Shown here piece after piece: positions 41,844 to 52,300 of a stretch of DNA of 64,000 bases (its first letter is position 1; each line of letters opens with the position of its first letter). Made by a program: the position numbers and the translations under genes. The notes under the pieces are model-generated. The model searched no databases. It was not told where the DNA came from and saw nothing but the letters and a program-made list of their open reading frames with translations. This DNA comes from a virus. The stretch lies in IMG/VR virus record IMGVR_UViG_3300037516_001233, positions 1 through 64,000 of that record; one strand, written 5' to 3'.

Positions 41844-42236
41844 CTATTGTCCTTTTTCTAATCTTTTAATCTTGTGCAGCATCTTTGACATTTTGGAACT
41901 AATAGTCAAAGTAGTATCTATTTGCAAATAATTTGGAGTTGCTGAATCCCCAAAATACTCAAACTGCAAATCGTCAAAAAGATAATAGGAACCATCTTCA
42001 TACGGAGTATGAATAGAGTATGTCTCTGGATCAACTTGCCCTACTATGATTCTTACGTCTTGATAAACTTTATTATTTAAATAATCTATTTTTTCATCTA
42101 ACCTTTTTAGGTCAATGTATATTTTATTCATCTCTAAGTTTTCTTTTTCAGAAGACCTAGGACCCCTATAGGTATTTCTATATCTTTCGTAAAGAGGTTG
42201 TATTATTCTTTTAATTTCTATATAACTTCTTGCCAT
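41844..42236 (-). CDS. Small virion-region protein, 130 residues
   Basis: Helical front (YIEIKRIIQPLYERYRNTYR), a helical KIYIDLKRLDEKIDYLNNKV, then a beta part and a basic end. Between two structural genes and almost contiguous with both, so a minor tail/baseplate part is likely. Confidence 0.6.
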   Translation of the reverse strand: MARSYIEIKRIIQPLYERYRNTYRGPRSSEKENLEMNKIYIDLKRLDEKIDYLNNKVYQDVRIIVGQVDPETYSIHTPYEDGSYYLFDDLQFEYFGDSATPNYLQIDTTLTISSKMSKMLHKIKRLEKGQ

Positions 42237-42238
42237 GG

Positions 42239-44413
42239 CTAACTCAGTTCATCGTATCCATTTTTAAATTTTACCCTATATCCATTTAACACAGGAGTGC
42301 CGAATGGGTTATTTGGCCTAGTAAAGTCAGCCCTAAATCTAATTGATTCAACTGGATTATTATTATTGGAATAATAAACTAATCTAGAATTATCTTTTAT
42401 TTGTTTTCTACATAAAATCTCTTTGTTTCCAAGATATTTATCTATGGTAAATACAGGATCTTCAATAGATCTATTTGTCCTAAAGTCAAAAGGATCTACG
42501 TAAGAATAGTAGCTTAAGAATGGAGTTCCATAATTTGTTATTGAGACACCATCCATTAAAGATATTGTGCCCGAAGCATTTTCTAATGCATCAAACGTTA
42601 TGGTTATTCTATTTATTCCTTCAATTAAGTTCCAAGTAGTATTTTGGGTGGGAGATACTTGACCAGCTGGAATGTCTGCTATTTTAACTCCATTTAAGTA
42701 AACTGCAACATCCCAATCTATTGCTCCTCCAGATTTTGACACTACATGATTTACCTGAGTTGCCTTGTCTACCAATAGATTTGTCTGCATAAAGCCACTA
42801 ATTTCATTTAGGTTTAAAGAGATCGGTATAGATGGAACATTTGTTATAGCTAAACTTCCCATATCAAAAACTTGATTAGTTGAAGAGGTAGCGTTGACCA
42901 AACTTGACCATTGAGCCAAGTCCCCATATAGACCTTGTGAGTAAGAGGTATATTTAAAGCTGATTCTATTTACGCTATCTAATAAATAAGGATTGTATGG
43001 GGTGTCCGATTCTGCAATAGTGCCAACTCTATAGACTGGAACTCCTCTATAAATAGAACTTGATGGATTAATTTCCGTAAGAGCTCCAGTATCAATTATT
43101 GGATTTAAAAATATATTTCCGGGGGTAGGATAAGAACTTATGTTTTTAAAATATTTTATTGATTTACTAAAAGATACAACTTGGTCAACACCCAATCCCG
43201 AAGAACTTGATGAGATTGGTATCCAATTAAAGTCTGAAACATTAACTGCATTAGGTATGTTCTGTGCAACAAAATAATTTATTTGCCCAATGGAAGGATT
43301 GGCGTTAGCTGCTTCTATACTAACTGCGTCTATTATTTTATTTTCATTTCCAGAATCTATTGTTATTGGGGACGAAATTAACATTCCTTCTTTGTCATAA
43401 TATTGCCCACTTATAATCAAATCTTTTATATCAAATTTATAATGATACTTGTCTATAGTCCTATCATTAAAGGTTATATCTGGCTCATATTTTATTAAAG
43501 TAATTCTTATTGTTCCAGATTGTTGAGGAATAAAATTAAAGGAAAACTTATCATAATCACTGTTAGATTGCTTTCTCCTATACTGAACTTCTTCAGTGGT
43601 ATTAGTCCCAATTATTTCAGCTATAGTTACAATAGCAGAACTTGTATTTAATTTTCCATCTATACTAGATACTACAAATGGAGTATTCAAGGGGATAGTC
43701 AGGACCATGGCGCAAGCACCCAATGTGCTAGATGTGTGAGTAACCGTAGATAGCGTATCGTTTAGCCCATCAAAGATATTATTTGCATTGGGTAATAGCG
43801 TTTGAGTTGCTGCGGTATTACCATTGAATATCATATCGTATTTAATATTATTTAGATTTACTCTACCGGGAGCTCTAAAGTCTAACGCATTAGTTTTTAG
43901 AGTCGGGAGCTTAGCGTTTCTATGCTCAGTATCAATAAAGCAAGTTGATAAATTTAAATCTACATTAGATAGGTTCGCAAAACTATCGCTAAAGGAATAG
44001 AAATATCCGTCAGTATTTGAGTTCGCAAATAATATTTCGTCTAATTTTTTTTCTAAAGCTACCCTTTTATCCCTTAAGGAGTTCAATCTTTTCCCCAGAA
44101 CAGTGACAACACTCATCATGTCTTCGCCGTTTTCGTGTATGGAGTCATATAAAACTTCTAGATTAAGTATTGATCTAGCCATAAAAATATTCATTAGATC
44201 TGGGTTAGTTGTTTCTGTATTCCTTAGAAGATTAATGTCATTACGTAGAGGAAGCCCTATTCTATTCTGCGAAAAGTATTGATCAAATTCTTTTTTTACT
44301 TCTAATTCTGAAGGCTGTCTTACTACTTTGTTTGTTGCAGATGTACCAGTAGAATACATTAGTTTATAAATATTATCTAAAAATTTCTTTTTTTGTATTT
44401 TAGAAATTGTCAT
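42239..44413 (-). CDS. Large virion protein, 724 residues
   Basis: An N-terminal helical region (about 1-130) with long heptad-like helices, then several beta-sandwich-like segments (NANNIFDGLNDTLSTVTHTS fits an F5/8 or discoidin-like loop; SGTIRITLIKYEPDI and INRITITFDALENASG are beta strands). It overlaps the upstream gene by 4 bases. Likely baseplate or tail-tip part that binds surface sugars; inference only. Confidence 0.6.
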   Translation of the reverse strand: MTISKIQKKKFLDNIYKLMYSTGTSATNKVVRQPSELEVKKEFDQYFSQNRIGLPLRNDINLLRNTETTNPDLMNIFMARSILNLEVLYDSIHENGEDMMSVVTVLGKRLNSLRDKRVALEKKLDEILFANSNTDGYFYSFSDSFANLSNVDLNLSTCFIDTEHRNAKLPTLKTNALDFRAPGRVNLNNIKYDMIFNGNTAATQTLLPNANNIFDGLNDTLSTVTHTSSTLGACAMVLTIPLNTPFVVSSIDGKLNTSSAIVTIAEIIGTNTTEEVQYRRKQSNSDYDKFSFNFIPQQSGTIRITLIKYEPDITFNDRTIDKYHYKFDIKDLIISGQYYDKEGMLISSPITIDSGNENKIIDAVSIEAANANPSIGQINYFVAQNIPNAVNVSDFNWIPISSSSSGLGVDQVVSFSKSIKYFKNISSYPTPGNIFLNPIIDTGALTEINPSSSIYRGVPVYRVGTIAESDTPYNPYLLDSVNRISFKYTSYSQGLYGDLAQWSSLVNATSSTNQVFDMGSLAITNVPSIPISLNLNEISGFMQTNLLVDKATQVNHVVSKSGGAIDWDVAVYLNGVKIADIPAGQVSPTQNTTWNLIEGINRITITFDALENASGTISLMDGVSITNYGTPFLSYYSYVDPFDFRTNRSIEDPVFTIDKYLGNKEILCRKQIKDNSRLVYYSNNNNPVESIRFRADFTRPNNPFGTPVLNGYRVKFKNGYDELS

Positions 44414-46569
44414 GAATTCCTCACTTTAACCCCAACTTTATATGAATAAAGTATCGGGGATATATTTTCTCCAGAAGGTTTTTCTAAATCTATTTTTACA
44501 ATTAAACTTTTTGGATTTTCTGGCACTGTGGGAGCATTGTAATATTCTACTCCTGGGATCTTGAATGTGTTGTCTACATTTTGGTTAAAGGCTAGAACCT
44601 CACCGACTTGAGACAATGGGCTTTCTATTGCGGAAACTCTTATCCAGCTAGACCCAGCGTCTAAGGATATATAGTACTTTATGTACTCTGAATTTACATT
44701 AGGAGAAAGTTCTCCAGATAAACTAGTTTCAGCGGACAATGTCAAATACTCTATTGGAGAACTAAAATCAAATTGCTTTGATACTATTTGTGCTTTATCA
44801 GAGAACTCTTCGTATCCAACTGTGATATCTCTTAATGAGATTGATTTTCTTTGGCCATCGATAATGTCATACTTTCTCTCCAAGGGTACTGTGTATGATT
44901 TTGATTGTACTTTAGTTTCATCTGTATTTATAGACTCAGCCGTGATGCTGTCTACTCTAAGTTTAAATACATCATACTTCTGCTGCTTAGTAAATCCCTG
45001 AGTTGTGGTATTAAACCAAGCAACAATCGCCGTAGCAGTTGCCTGAGATTCACTCACTGTTACTCCACTGATTACTGTTGTGGCGTTACCTATCCAGCCA
45101 TCAAATCCCCCTAGGTTTCCATTGGGTTTAGTTTCTGTAATGTAACCAGCATACGTTGGATTTGTTCCAGTATTAGTTATCCCACTTAAACCAGTTAAAA
45201 AATAGTTAGGAGTAGCAGCGGAGTCGTAATCAAACCTTTGCAAAAATAGATTGGTCAAATAATAAGTTTTTCCATCAGCCCCAGTAGCTCTGGCTGACCA
45301 ACCAGTCTTAACTGGTATGTTCCTTCTAAGATTAATGGTAAAATCAAGAGTATTACTTGTTTCAGCCTTAAATACATTAGGCTGATTGTAGGAGGGCATT
45401 ATTTGTGCTCGGTTCCAAATCTTTTGTGACCATGATATATTCGGATATCCCAATGACGGTGCAATAGTTGGATCATTTGGGTTAAATCTAGTTTGATTAA
45501 AAAATGGATTAGACTCTATGTTTTCCGGAACAATAAGTCCACCTGTTCTAGTCTTACTTTTAACTGGTTCAAAAAACATATGCTTGATTTTTGCTTCATT
45601 GTAATTAAGCTGTTTGAAAAATATTTTAATAGATTTAACTTTTCTTTCAGTGAACTTAATATTAGCTTCCTTATAGAAAAATTTCTTTGCAGAATCTAAA
45701 GAACTTGGTATTAAACCTGAACTTATATGGATTGGTTCAATAAGAACATTCTCAACTTCATTTAAATTATTTTTAACTTCAATTTTTTCTATTCTAATAT
45801 CTTTAGTAATACTATTGTTACTGCCAAAATAAGGAACTATGGTAACAAAGTTAGCTTTTTGTTCATCATCATTTTCTAAAACAGTTACAAGTCTAAGATC
45901 ATCGCTAGTAAAAGTAGACCAATCGTAGTACTGGTCTTCTTCATTTTTTCTGTACTGGAACTCAAAATTCTGATTGCCTACTGGCTTTCTTGTTGCCAAT
46001 ATATTCATTTGTTCATATTCAAAAAATGTTAAGGGGTTATTATCTATGATGTTATTTACGTTTCTAGATGTTGGTGAATCTTGGAAGAAATACCTATAAG
46101 GTGGACTATCCTCTGCAGAAGCGTAGACGGAATGATTGTTTCCAGCTATGCCATTTGAAGAAGCTTCTTCAATAAAAACTCTTTGTGGCGTCCACGCACT
46201 AGTCGTAACCTTAGATAATGTCATTTGGCCATTGTCTATCGTTGGCAAGATGTCAGTGCTTTGTATTTTAGAATAATCTATGTAGTCGGCGTTGTCGAAA
46301 GAACTTCCTACGTAGAATAGGTCACTTGCAGGGCTACTTGAATACATCTGTAAAACTTTTATTTTATTCTTTATTCTGTTTAAGAAAGAATTTTCTTGTT
46401 CTACTTCAGAAGTAAACATATTAAAATTGCTAATAGCTTTTGCAGATAAATAATCTAATTGTTTAGCGATAATATTTAAGTCGTCTGAATAGTTCCTTGT
46501 ATAGGTATTAAACTTAGCAGATACTGGGGGCTCGCCCTTAATGTACGGATCAAACTGGCTTAGAGGACC
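44410..46569 (-). CDS. Large baseplate/virion protein, downstream frame of a split gene
   Basis: The ATG-initiated ORF begins at 46419 (669 residues) but has no ribosome-binding site. The same frame stays open upstream to beyond 46569 with protein-like text (FDPYIKGEPPVSAKFNTYTR, NYSDDLNIIAKQLDYL) and no usable start. A +1 shift at 46570 links it to the ORF at 46550..46726, giving 771 residues. Content: helical front, a discoidin-like part (NIIDNNPLTFFEYEQM), beta-rich rest. Likely partner of the neighbouring virion proteins. Confidence 0.65.
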   Translation of the reverse strand, partial: GPLSQFDPYIKGEPPVSAKFNTYTRNYSDDLNIIAKQLDYLSAKAISNFNMFTSEVEQENSFLNRIKNKIKVLQMYSSSPASDLFYVGSSFDNADYIDYSKIQSTDILPTIDNGQMTLSKVTTSAWTPQRVFIEEASSNGIAGNNHSVYASAEDSPPYRYFFQDSPTSRNVNNIIDNNPLTFFEYEQMNILATRKPVGNQNFEFQYRKNEEDQYYDWSTFTSDDLRLVTVLENDDEQKANFVTIVPYFGSNNSITKDIRIEKIEVKNNLNEVENVLIEPIHISSGLIPSSLDSAKKFFYKEANIKFTERKVKSIKIFFKQLNYNEAKIKHMFFEPVKSKTRTGGLIVPENIESNPFFNQTRFNPNDPTIAPSLGYPNISWSQKIWNRAQIMPSYNQPNVFKAETSNTLDFTINLRRNIPVKTGWSARATGADGKTYYLTNLFLQRFDYDSAATPNYFLTGLSGITNTGTNPTYAGYITETKPNGNLGGFDGWIGNATTVISGVTVSESQATATAIVAWFNTTTQGFTKQQKYDVFKLRVDSITAESINTDETKVQSKSYTVPLERKYDIIDGQRKSISLRDITVGYEEFSDKAQIVSKQFDFSSPIEYLTLSAETSLSGELSPNVNSEYIKYYISLDAGSSWIRVSAIESPLSQVGEVLAFNQNVDNTFKIPGVEYYNAPTVPENPKSLIVKIDLEKPSGENISPILYSYKVGVKVRNS

Positions 46570-46726
46570 GGCTTAAGTTTGTATTGAGAAAGTTTAATAT
46601 ACTTTGATACTCAGCTGCGAACTCTTTGTTATTAGAGAATTGATTCGTTCTTTCCTGATCTATGAATCTAGTTAAGATTGTATATATTTGATCATATGCT
46701 ACTGTATTTGGAGATAATTGAGTCAT
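46550..46726 (-). CDS. N-terminal ORF of the split baseplate protein
   Basis: 58 residues: MTQLSPNTVAYDQIYTILTR, FIDQERTNQFSNNKEFAAEY, QSILNFLNTNLS, then RSSKPV and TGA. Up to NLS it looks like a helical N-terminal domain; the last six residues look like out-of-frame read-through. Shifting +1 at AGC CGG T yields NLSGPLSQFDPYIKGEPP, a natural continuation. The stop context GTT TGA also resembles prfB-type +1 sites, an alternative shift point. Confidence 0.65.
   Translation of the reverse strand: MTQLSPNTVAYDQIYTILTRFIDQERTNQFSNNKEFAAEYQSILNFLNTNLSRSSKPV
46567..46573 (-). other. Putative +1 frameshift site AGC CGG T
   Basis: In-frame CGG at 46570-46568. Skipping its C gives GGT (Gly) and the frame of 44410..46569. 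The zero-frame stop comes six codons after the CGG. An ATG for the downstream frame is found only about 50 codons later. Confidence 0.65.
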
Positions 46727-46727
46727 A

Positions 46728-49331
46728 TTAATTTAACCTTAATAATTTCTGTGATAATGGGTCCAAGTTATTTACCTTACATTTAATTATAACATTATCT
46801 ACTGATATTCCATTGGTTAACTCCGGAATGTTATTCCTAATGATAACCCTAAACCTTACGCTAGGAGGAATATACGAGTAATTAACTTTCAATGGAGTTG
46901 TAATGTTTTTATTAAAGATTAGTTGTTTTCCATTTTGAAAAAATAAAACTTGATTTGTAGAATAAAATGTTGCTTTTTCAAAGTTGTTACTTAAATAATT
47001 TGTTAAATTAATAGCTAAAGTTCCATCTGATAAAGTTACTGTAATAGGAGAATAGCCAATATTTTCAAAAGAGTTAATCGTACCATAATCACTACTGTAA
47101 GTGGCCGTTGAAAATTTATCTTCTATAAAAGGAGTGTAATCTAGCTGAACTCTATTTCCTCCACCAGTAGCTTGGAATACTTGTCCTTGAGATCCATTTT
47201 TAACGTAAGACCTAATCACATTCTGACCGTCTAAAAGTGCATCTATATCCAATAATGACTGATTATAATCTGATGTGTCTAAGTTATATTGCGCTACATA
47301 TATAGATAAAGCCTCTATTGAATTTATCATCGTAATTTTATTATTTTGATAGGTCCAATTATTTGGATTTTCCAAGATGCCATTTTTGTAAACTCTTATA
47401 GTTGCAGGCAATGGGAGGAATCTCAGAGTAGCCTGCTTTAAGTTGTTAAAAAACAAAACTTCAGAATCTATAGAATTAGATAAGCTGTGATTAATTGGAA
47501 TCCACGAAGATTCTGATAATACATTTTCCTGCAGACAGATACTAAGCTCTGCAGAACCTGGCTCAATTAAATCATATCCATTATAGCTTAAGTTTTGTCT
47601 TTCTTTAATGATGTTGACAATACCCTTTAGCCCTAAAGGTGAGCCATCAGTTTCAATTTTTTTAGATATGTAACAAGCTTTGTTGGAAATTGAACTAGTA
47701 GAGACACCAAAGGAAATATTTTTAATAGAAAAAGTATATTCATAAGAACTTGTTATTTCTTTTGAATTTAAATAACTTGTTAAATCATAACTAGTTATTC
47801 CTGGAATTTCAGGATCTTCTTTTTGAAAAATAAATTCATAATTTTCTCTGTCGTTTTTCAATGGGACTATTCCATCCGACATCATGCCTCTGCTTTGATT
47901 AGAAAAGTCATCTGATCTATTTGGTTTGTATATATTATTATTAAATAAATTAGATCTAGCGTCTATAGAATATTGAACTATTGTTTGAACTATATTTGAA
48001 ATAATATTATTATTACCACTATTTACAAAATCTTCTTTTCTTTTTTCTCCAAATTTTACAAGATTATCAAATACAGAATCTGGGTTTACCTCTTTATTAG
48101 ATGGATATCTATATGAATAAACTTCTTCATATTGCTTTTTGTTTTTTCTAGAATTAAGTATTGAAGTACTGTTTTTGAAATAAAAGTACACTAGGTCCTG
48201 CATTTTACTAGCGTTTAAAGACTTTGAATCTCTTATACCTTTTACTACTGAATGAATATATTTAGAATTTGTTTCGTGGACGTTAGCTATATTATCAGAT
48301 CTAATATATTTAGGTTGGTTAAATATAAAGGTTATTTTATTTACTCTACATTTAGGGAATAATATATCTACTGTTTTATTAATTAATAAAGGTGAATCCA
48401 AAACAGGTGTTTCAATTATACTTCCACTTACGGAACCAGTTTGAGTTGATGCTGTTGGATTAGTGGATTCCACTATGACCTGAAGCAGCTGCATTTCTTC
48501 CGTATCAGATGGACTTATCCTTATAAGATCCATCTCTGTGGCATTGATAAGCGTCATAACTACCTGAGATTGTGCTCCAGTTATGTAAGAATAGTCATAG
48601 CTTAAATAACGGGATAATGATGGCAGCTTTGAAGTTATTACATATGGGGACTTGACAGTCACGGTCCAATCTCTTAATGGGCTCTCGTTTATGACTGGGC
48701 TAAATCCACTGTCTGTAGTTGTGAAATTTGAATAATTGCTAGTATAGTTAATATTAGAAATATTGTTTATCATGTTAACAAAAGAAATCCCATTGTCAAT
48801 ACTCATTTTATTTATTGTATTATCTATTTTGTAATTACCATTTTGAGCAAATGTCGATCCATCTCTATCATATAGCACTATATTACTTGAATCTTGTTTA
48901 TAAGAATTTAAATCATTATCAAAATTTTCTACATAATTGAAGTTAAATAAATCATCTTCTCCAGATATGTATTGATAATTATTTATAAATGTTTCTAATA
49001 TTTTTATATCATTTTCTATTTTTTGTATTTCAGAGGAAAAAATAGAAACCATTGAATTAGCAACGTTTGATATAGAGGAAGATGCAGAAAAGAATTGTCC
49101 AACTCTTAATGAGGAATCTCTAAAAAATTCTATTATAGCTTCTAAATTCATTGGAGAATATCTTAAGGCTAAAGCTGGCGTATAATTAGCAGTTGTATCA
49201 AAAGTTTTTATATTCTCAATTAGGTTAGCGATTTGAGTTTTATCTGCTTTAATATTTTGGATTAAAGAACTAACAGTTTTTTTACTGCTATTAGAAAAAG
49301 TTTGTATTGTATCAGGAAGATGATGTAACAC
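46728..49331 (-). CDS. Large virion protein, 867 residues
   Basis: GTG at 49331 with TGGGGA upstream is chosen as start; the frame is open to 49379 but that part overlaps the previous gene and holds a CGG. N-terminal helices (about 1-130: SSLIQNIKADKTQIANLIEN) precede beta-rich domains with strands such as KTVDILFPKCRVNKITFIFN and PSVRFRVIIRNNIPE. Ser/Asn-rich throughout. Probably a baseplate or tail fibre network part, same style as 42239 and 44410. Confidence 0.6.
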   Translation of the reverse strand: MLHHLPDTIQTFSNSSKKTVSSLIQNIKADKTQIANLIENIKTFDTTANYTPALALRYSPMNLEAIIEFFRDSSLRVGQFFSASSSISNVANSMVSIFSSEIQKIENDIKILETFINNYQYISGEDDLFNFNYVENFDNDLNSYKQDSSNIVLYDRDGSTFAQNGNYKIDNTINKMSIDNGISFVNMINNISNINYTSNYSNFTTTDSGFSPVINESPLRDWTVTVKSPYVITSKLPSLSRYLSYDYSYITGAQSQVVMTLINATEMDLIRISPSDTEEMQLLQVIVESTNPTASTQTGSVSGSIIETPVLDSPLLINKTVDILFPKCRVNKITFIFNQPKYIRSDNIANVHETNSKYIHSVVKGIRDSKSLNASKMQDLVYFYFKNSTSILNSRKNKKQYEEVYSYRYPSNKEVNPDSVFDNLVKFGEKRKEDFVNSGNNNIISNIVQTIVQYSIDARSNLFNNNIYKPNRSDDFSNQSRGMMSDGIVPLKNDRENYEFIFQKEDPEIPGITSYDLTSYLNSKEITSSYEYTFSIKNISFGVSTSSISNKACYISKKIETDGSPLGLKGIVNIIKERQNLSYNGYDLIEPGSAELSICLQENVLSESSWIPINHSLSNSIDSEVLFFNNLKQATLRFLPLPATIRVYKNGILENPNNWTYQNNKITMINSIEALSIYVAQYNLDTSDYNQSLLDIDALLDGQNVIRSYVKNGSQGQVFQATGGGNRVQLDYTPFIEDKFSTATYSSDYGTINSFENIGYSPITVTLSDGTLAINLTNYLSNNFEKATFYSTNQVLFFQNGKQLIFNKNITTPLKVNYSYIPPSVRFRVIIRNNIPELTNGISVDNVIIKCKVNNLDPLSQKLLRLN

Positions 49332-52300
49332 TTGATCCCCAGTCCTTTCCGTCCGTATCGTATAGGTCAAATACAACACCTGCTGTTAAGTTATCTCTAA
49401 CTATATCATAAACTTCTTGAGGATTAATGAAGTTTTTCTTAACTATAGATGGAATTTTAACCATAACATAGCCACCTCTTGGATATGCTTCTGCCATTGG
49501 AGGGTAGATGTCCCAATAGGAAACTGCTTGAGAGATATCATCAAGTATAGTATTGGTGTCAAAGTTCGCAGAGATTCCCCCACCCTTTACTCTTAGGTCT
49601 GTAAAGTTAAAGTTTTCATCATCGTTGGTATTTATTACATATATTATTCCTATTAGCTGGGCAAATGGGTCATACGCAACTTGGTCAAATTTATTGAATA
49701 TATTATTGTTATAGGTAAAGTTTATAACTGGACCAGTAGGATACTCGGTAACTTCTACTTGTCTAATTGAATTATTGACACTATCACTTTTGTATACCTT
49801 TTTGGGAAGAATATAAATGTATAAAGGCTTATTTAATTGTACTGTATCTTTATTCAAAAATGGGTTAGTAGGAATTGGAACTCCATCCGACTGCTTAACG
49901 CTAAGTTTACTATATTCAATAGTGTAGTCTACTTTTGTTAAGTCTTCATTGTTTGATATAATTTGATTCTTAAACTCAATTAAACCGGTACTTGCATTAA
50001 AGTTTACTATCTCAGAATAAGGAATTAATAACCAAGGACTAGTTTCACTAACCCTTGTATATACCTTAAGCGCTGGTTTCATTGGAACATTTTTTCCACT
50101 TAGATCTGAAGAATAGCCTTTTATAACGTGTAGTGGGGTTTGCCTTAATGTAATAGCTCTAGAGTTATTGTATTTAGGACGTTCTCCTATAATATCGTAG
50201 TATCCTCTTCCAAACATTCTTGACCATGGCACGCTTGTTATAGAAGACGTATCATAGGAAGCTATTAAATTCTGACCACCATAGGAGGCTTTCCAATCTC
50301 TGGCGTCGTTGGCATTTATATTTATTGTCTTCTGAAAAGAACCTGAACTAATAGACAAAGGCCATGGTTCAGTTTTACTTAAATCTCCATTTATTCCAGA
50401 CAATTGAATTTTGTTTCTATCATTAGAAACTACATTAACTACAGGATAGGCTGCTCTTAATGGTATTGAAACCGGGGTATAAATAGACCCGTTGCTAGAA
50501 CTAGTAAATTCTTTTAGAGTGGACAAATTTCCATCATAATCATACGCATATACGCCTATATAGATATTGCTAGGATTTTGCATATATCTTAGGTATGTTA
50601 TTTTTTTGCCAATAAATTGATTAGTAGTTGTATCATAAAACCCATATTCTAATCCAGGAGTATCTCCACCTACTTTAGTGAGTATAATATCGCTATAGTA
50701 GGAGTCTTCCGTGTTGGCTAATGTAACAGAAACTTGTGAGAGATTCAACGGGAAAAATGGTGTTCCATTACTATTGGTCAATAACATAATCCCGTCATAG
50801 TAATTGGTGTGATTTTTCCCATTAATTATTTGGTTATTTATAACCTTCTTTAAACTGTATCCAGATATAGGTGTAGTTCTATTGTAGGTTGTAGCTGCGG
50901 TGTAACTAGAAACTTTACTATTTGCACTAATACTTAAAATAGTTTCTCCAGCAGCGTTCATTGAAGAGCTACTGCTGACATTAATGAAGTTGTCATTTGA
51001 TAATATGGAAGTTCCAGACTCCCTGACTGATCCTGCCACTAGAGAAGAGGAGTTAATTCTGGTTATACTCTTAGGGTTAGCTATATCTACTATTTCATTT
51101 CTAGACAAATCTGGTTTAAAGGAAGAATTATTTAAAGGTGAATCTGATCCACTACGATTGAATGCTGGGTTAGTAGCAAACAATCTATCTCCTACTTGTT
51201 CATGAACCATTATAGATTTTAATATTCCATTATTTTTTAGATACTGCAGAGTGATATCTGTTGATATAGGATTAAAGGATATGTTATTTAGATCGTGGGT
51301 GACTTCTACTATTCCTTCAACCCTAACTCTATCAATGTGATTTAACCAATAGTAATAAGTTGCCTCAACTCCATCGTTATTCCACTCTTCTAAGACCGCT
51401 GGAGTATTTGGGTTTTGAATATCTAAATATTTGTAGTTTACATTTATTTGACTAAATGCTAATCCTGCTGCTTTAGGTCCAAACTTATTGCCGCCCAATA
51501 TGGACCCCTCTAAAAGTATATTCAGCCACTTGCCCTTGTAACTAGATGAATCTAAAGTAATTGTTATTGTTCCATCTTTTTGATACCCTTGAGTCTTGTT
51601 GTTGACAGGAGATGGAGTCCTACTTGGCGTGTCTGTTGTAGTCCAATCAAACACTCTTATTCCCTTGTAGGATGTAGCGGAAGGCCATGGTGATATAGGC
51701 AGTATATTCACTGTAGTTACTTTTTCTAAAACTGCATCATTACGAAGACGAATGCTTACCCACATCTTTATTTTTTCAGATGCTTTTGATGATCCAGTAA
51801 AATTAATCATTGTAACATTATTGCCAGATAATATATCTGCTTTTGCGGTTCTCACCTTTGACGCTGCATTGACGTAATCCCATATATCTTTATCTTTATA
51901 GTTGTTCTTATCTACGACACTGACTCTAGTGGCCTCTAGTTGTTCGGCGGTTTTACCTGACCAAATGAACGCCATTGCTTCTTTGGTCCTAGAGTCTATA
52001 ATCCCATCAGCGGGAAGGTCATTAGCTTTTTGAAATGCTTTTACTTCAGTTGATAAAGAGGCATCAAATGTACCATTGGACGGACTACTCTTATTGTAAC
52101 CAGCGTGGTGCATGGTTAGCTTTATGTATCTAACATAAGTTCCTGAGCCCTTGCCCTGAAAGTACTCGTCCCAAGTATTACCTTGCCCTATATCTCCAGT
52201 ATATACAAAAGCATTGTAATCACTACTAGAAGCCAATGTATCTGCAGATTCGCTAGTTTGTACTTCTTCGGCACTGTAAGCTAGAGGTTTTGTAGCCCCG

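Noticed and set aside
49312-49379. Possible +1 fusion of the 1849-residue protein with the next gene (68-base overlap)
   Set aside because: No in-frame CGG in the overlap, and a GTG start with TGGGGA upstream explains the downstream gene. The CGG present is in the other frame, upstream of that start.
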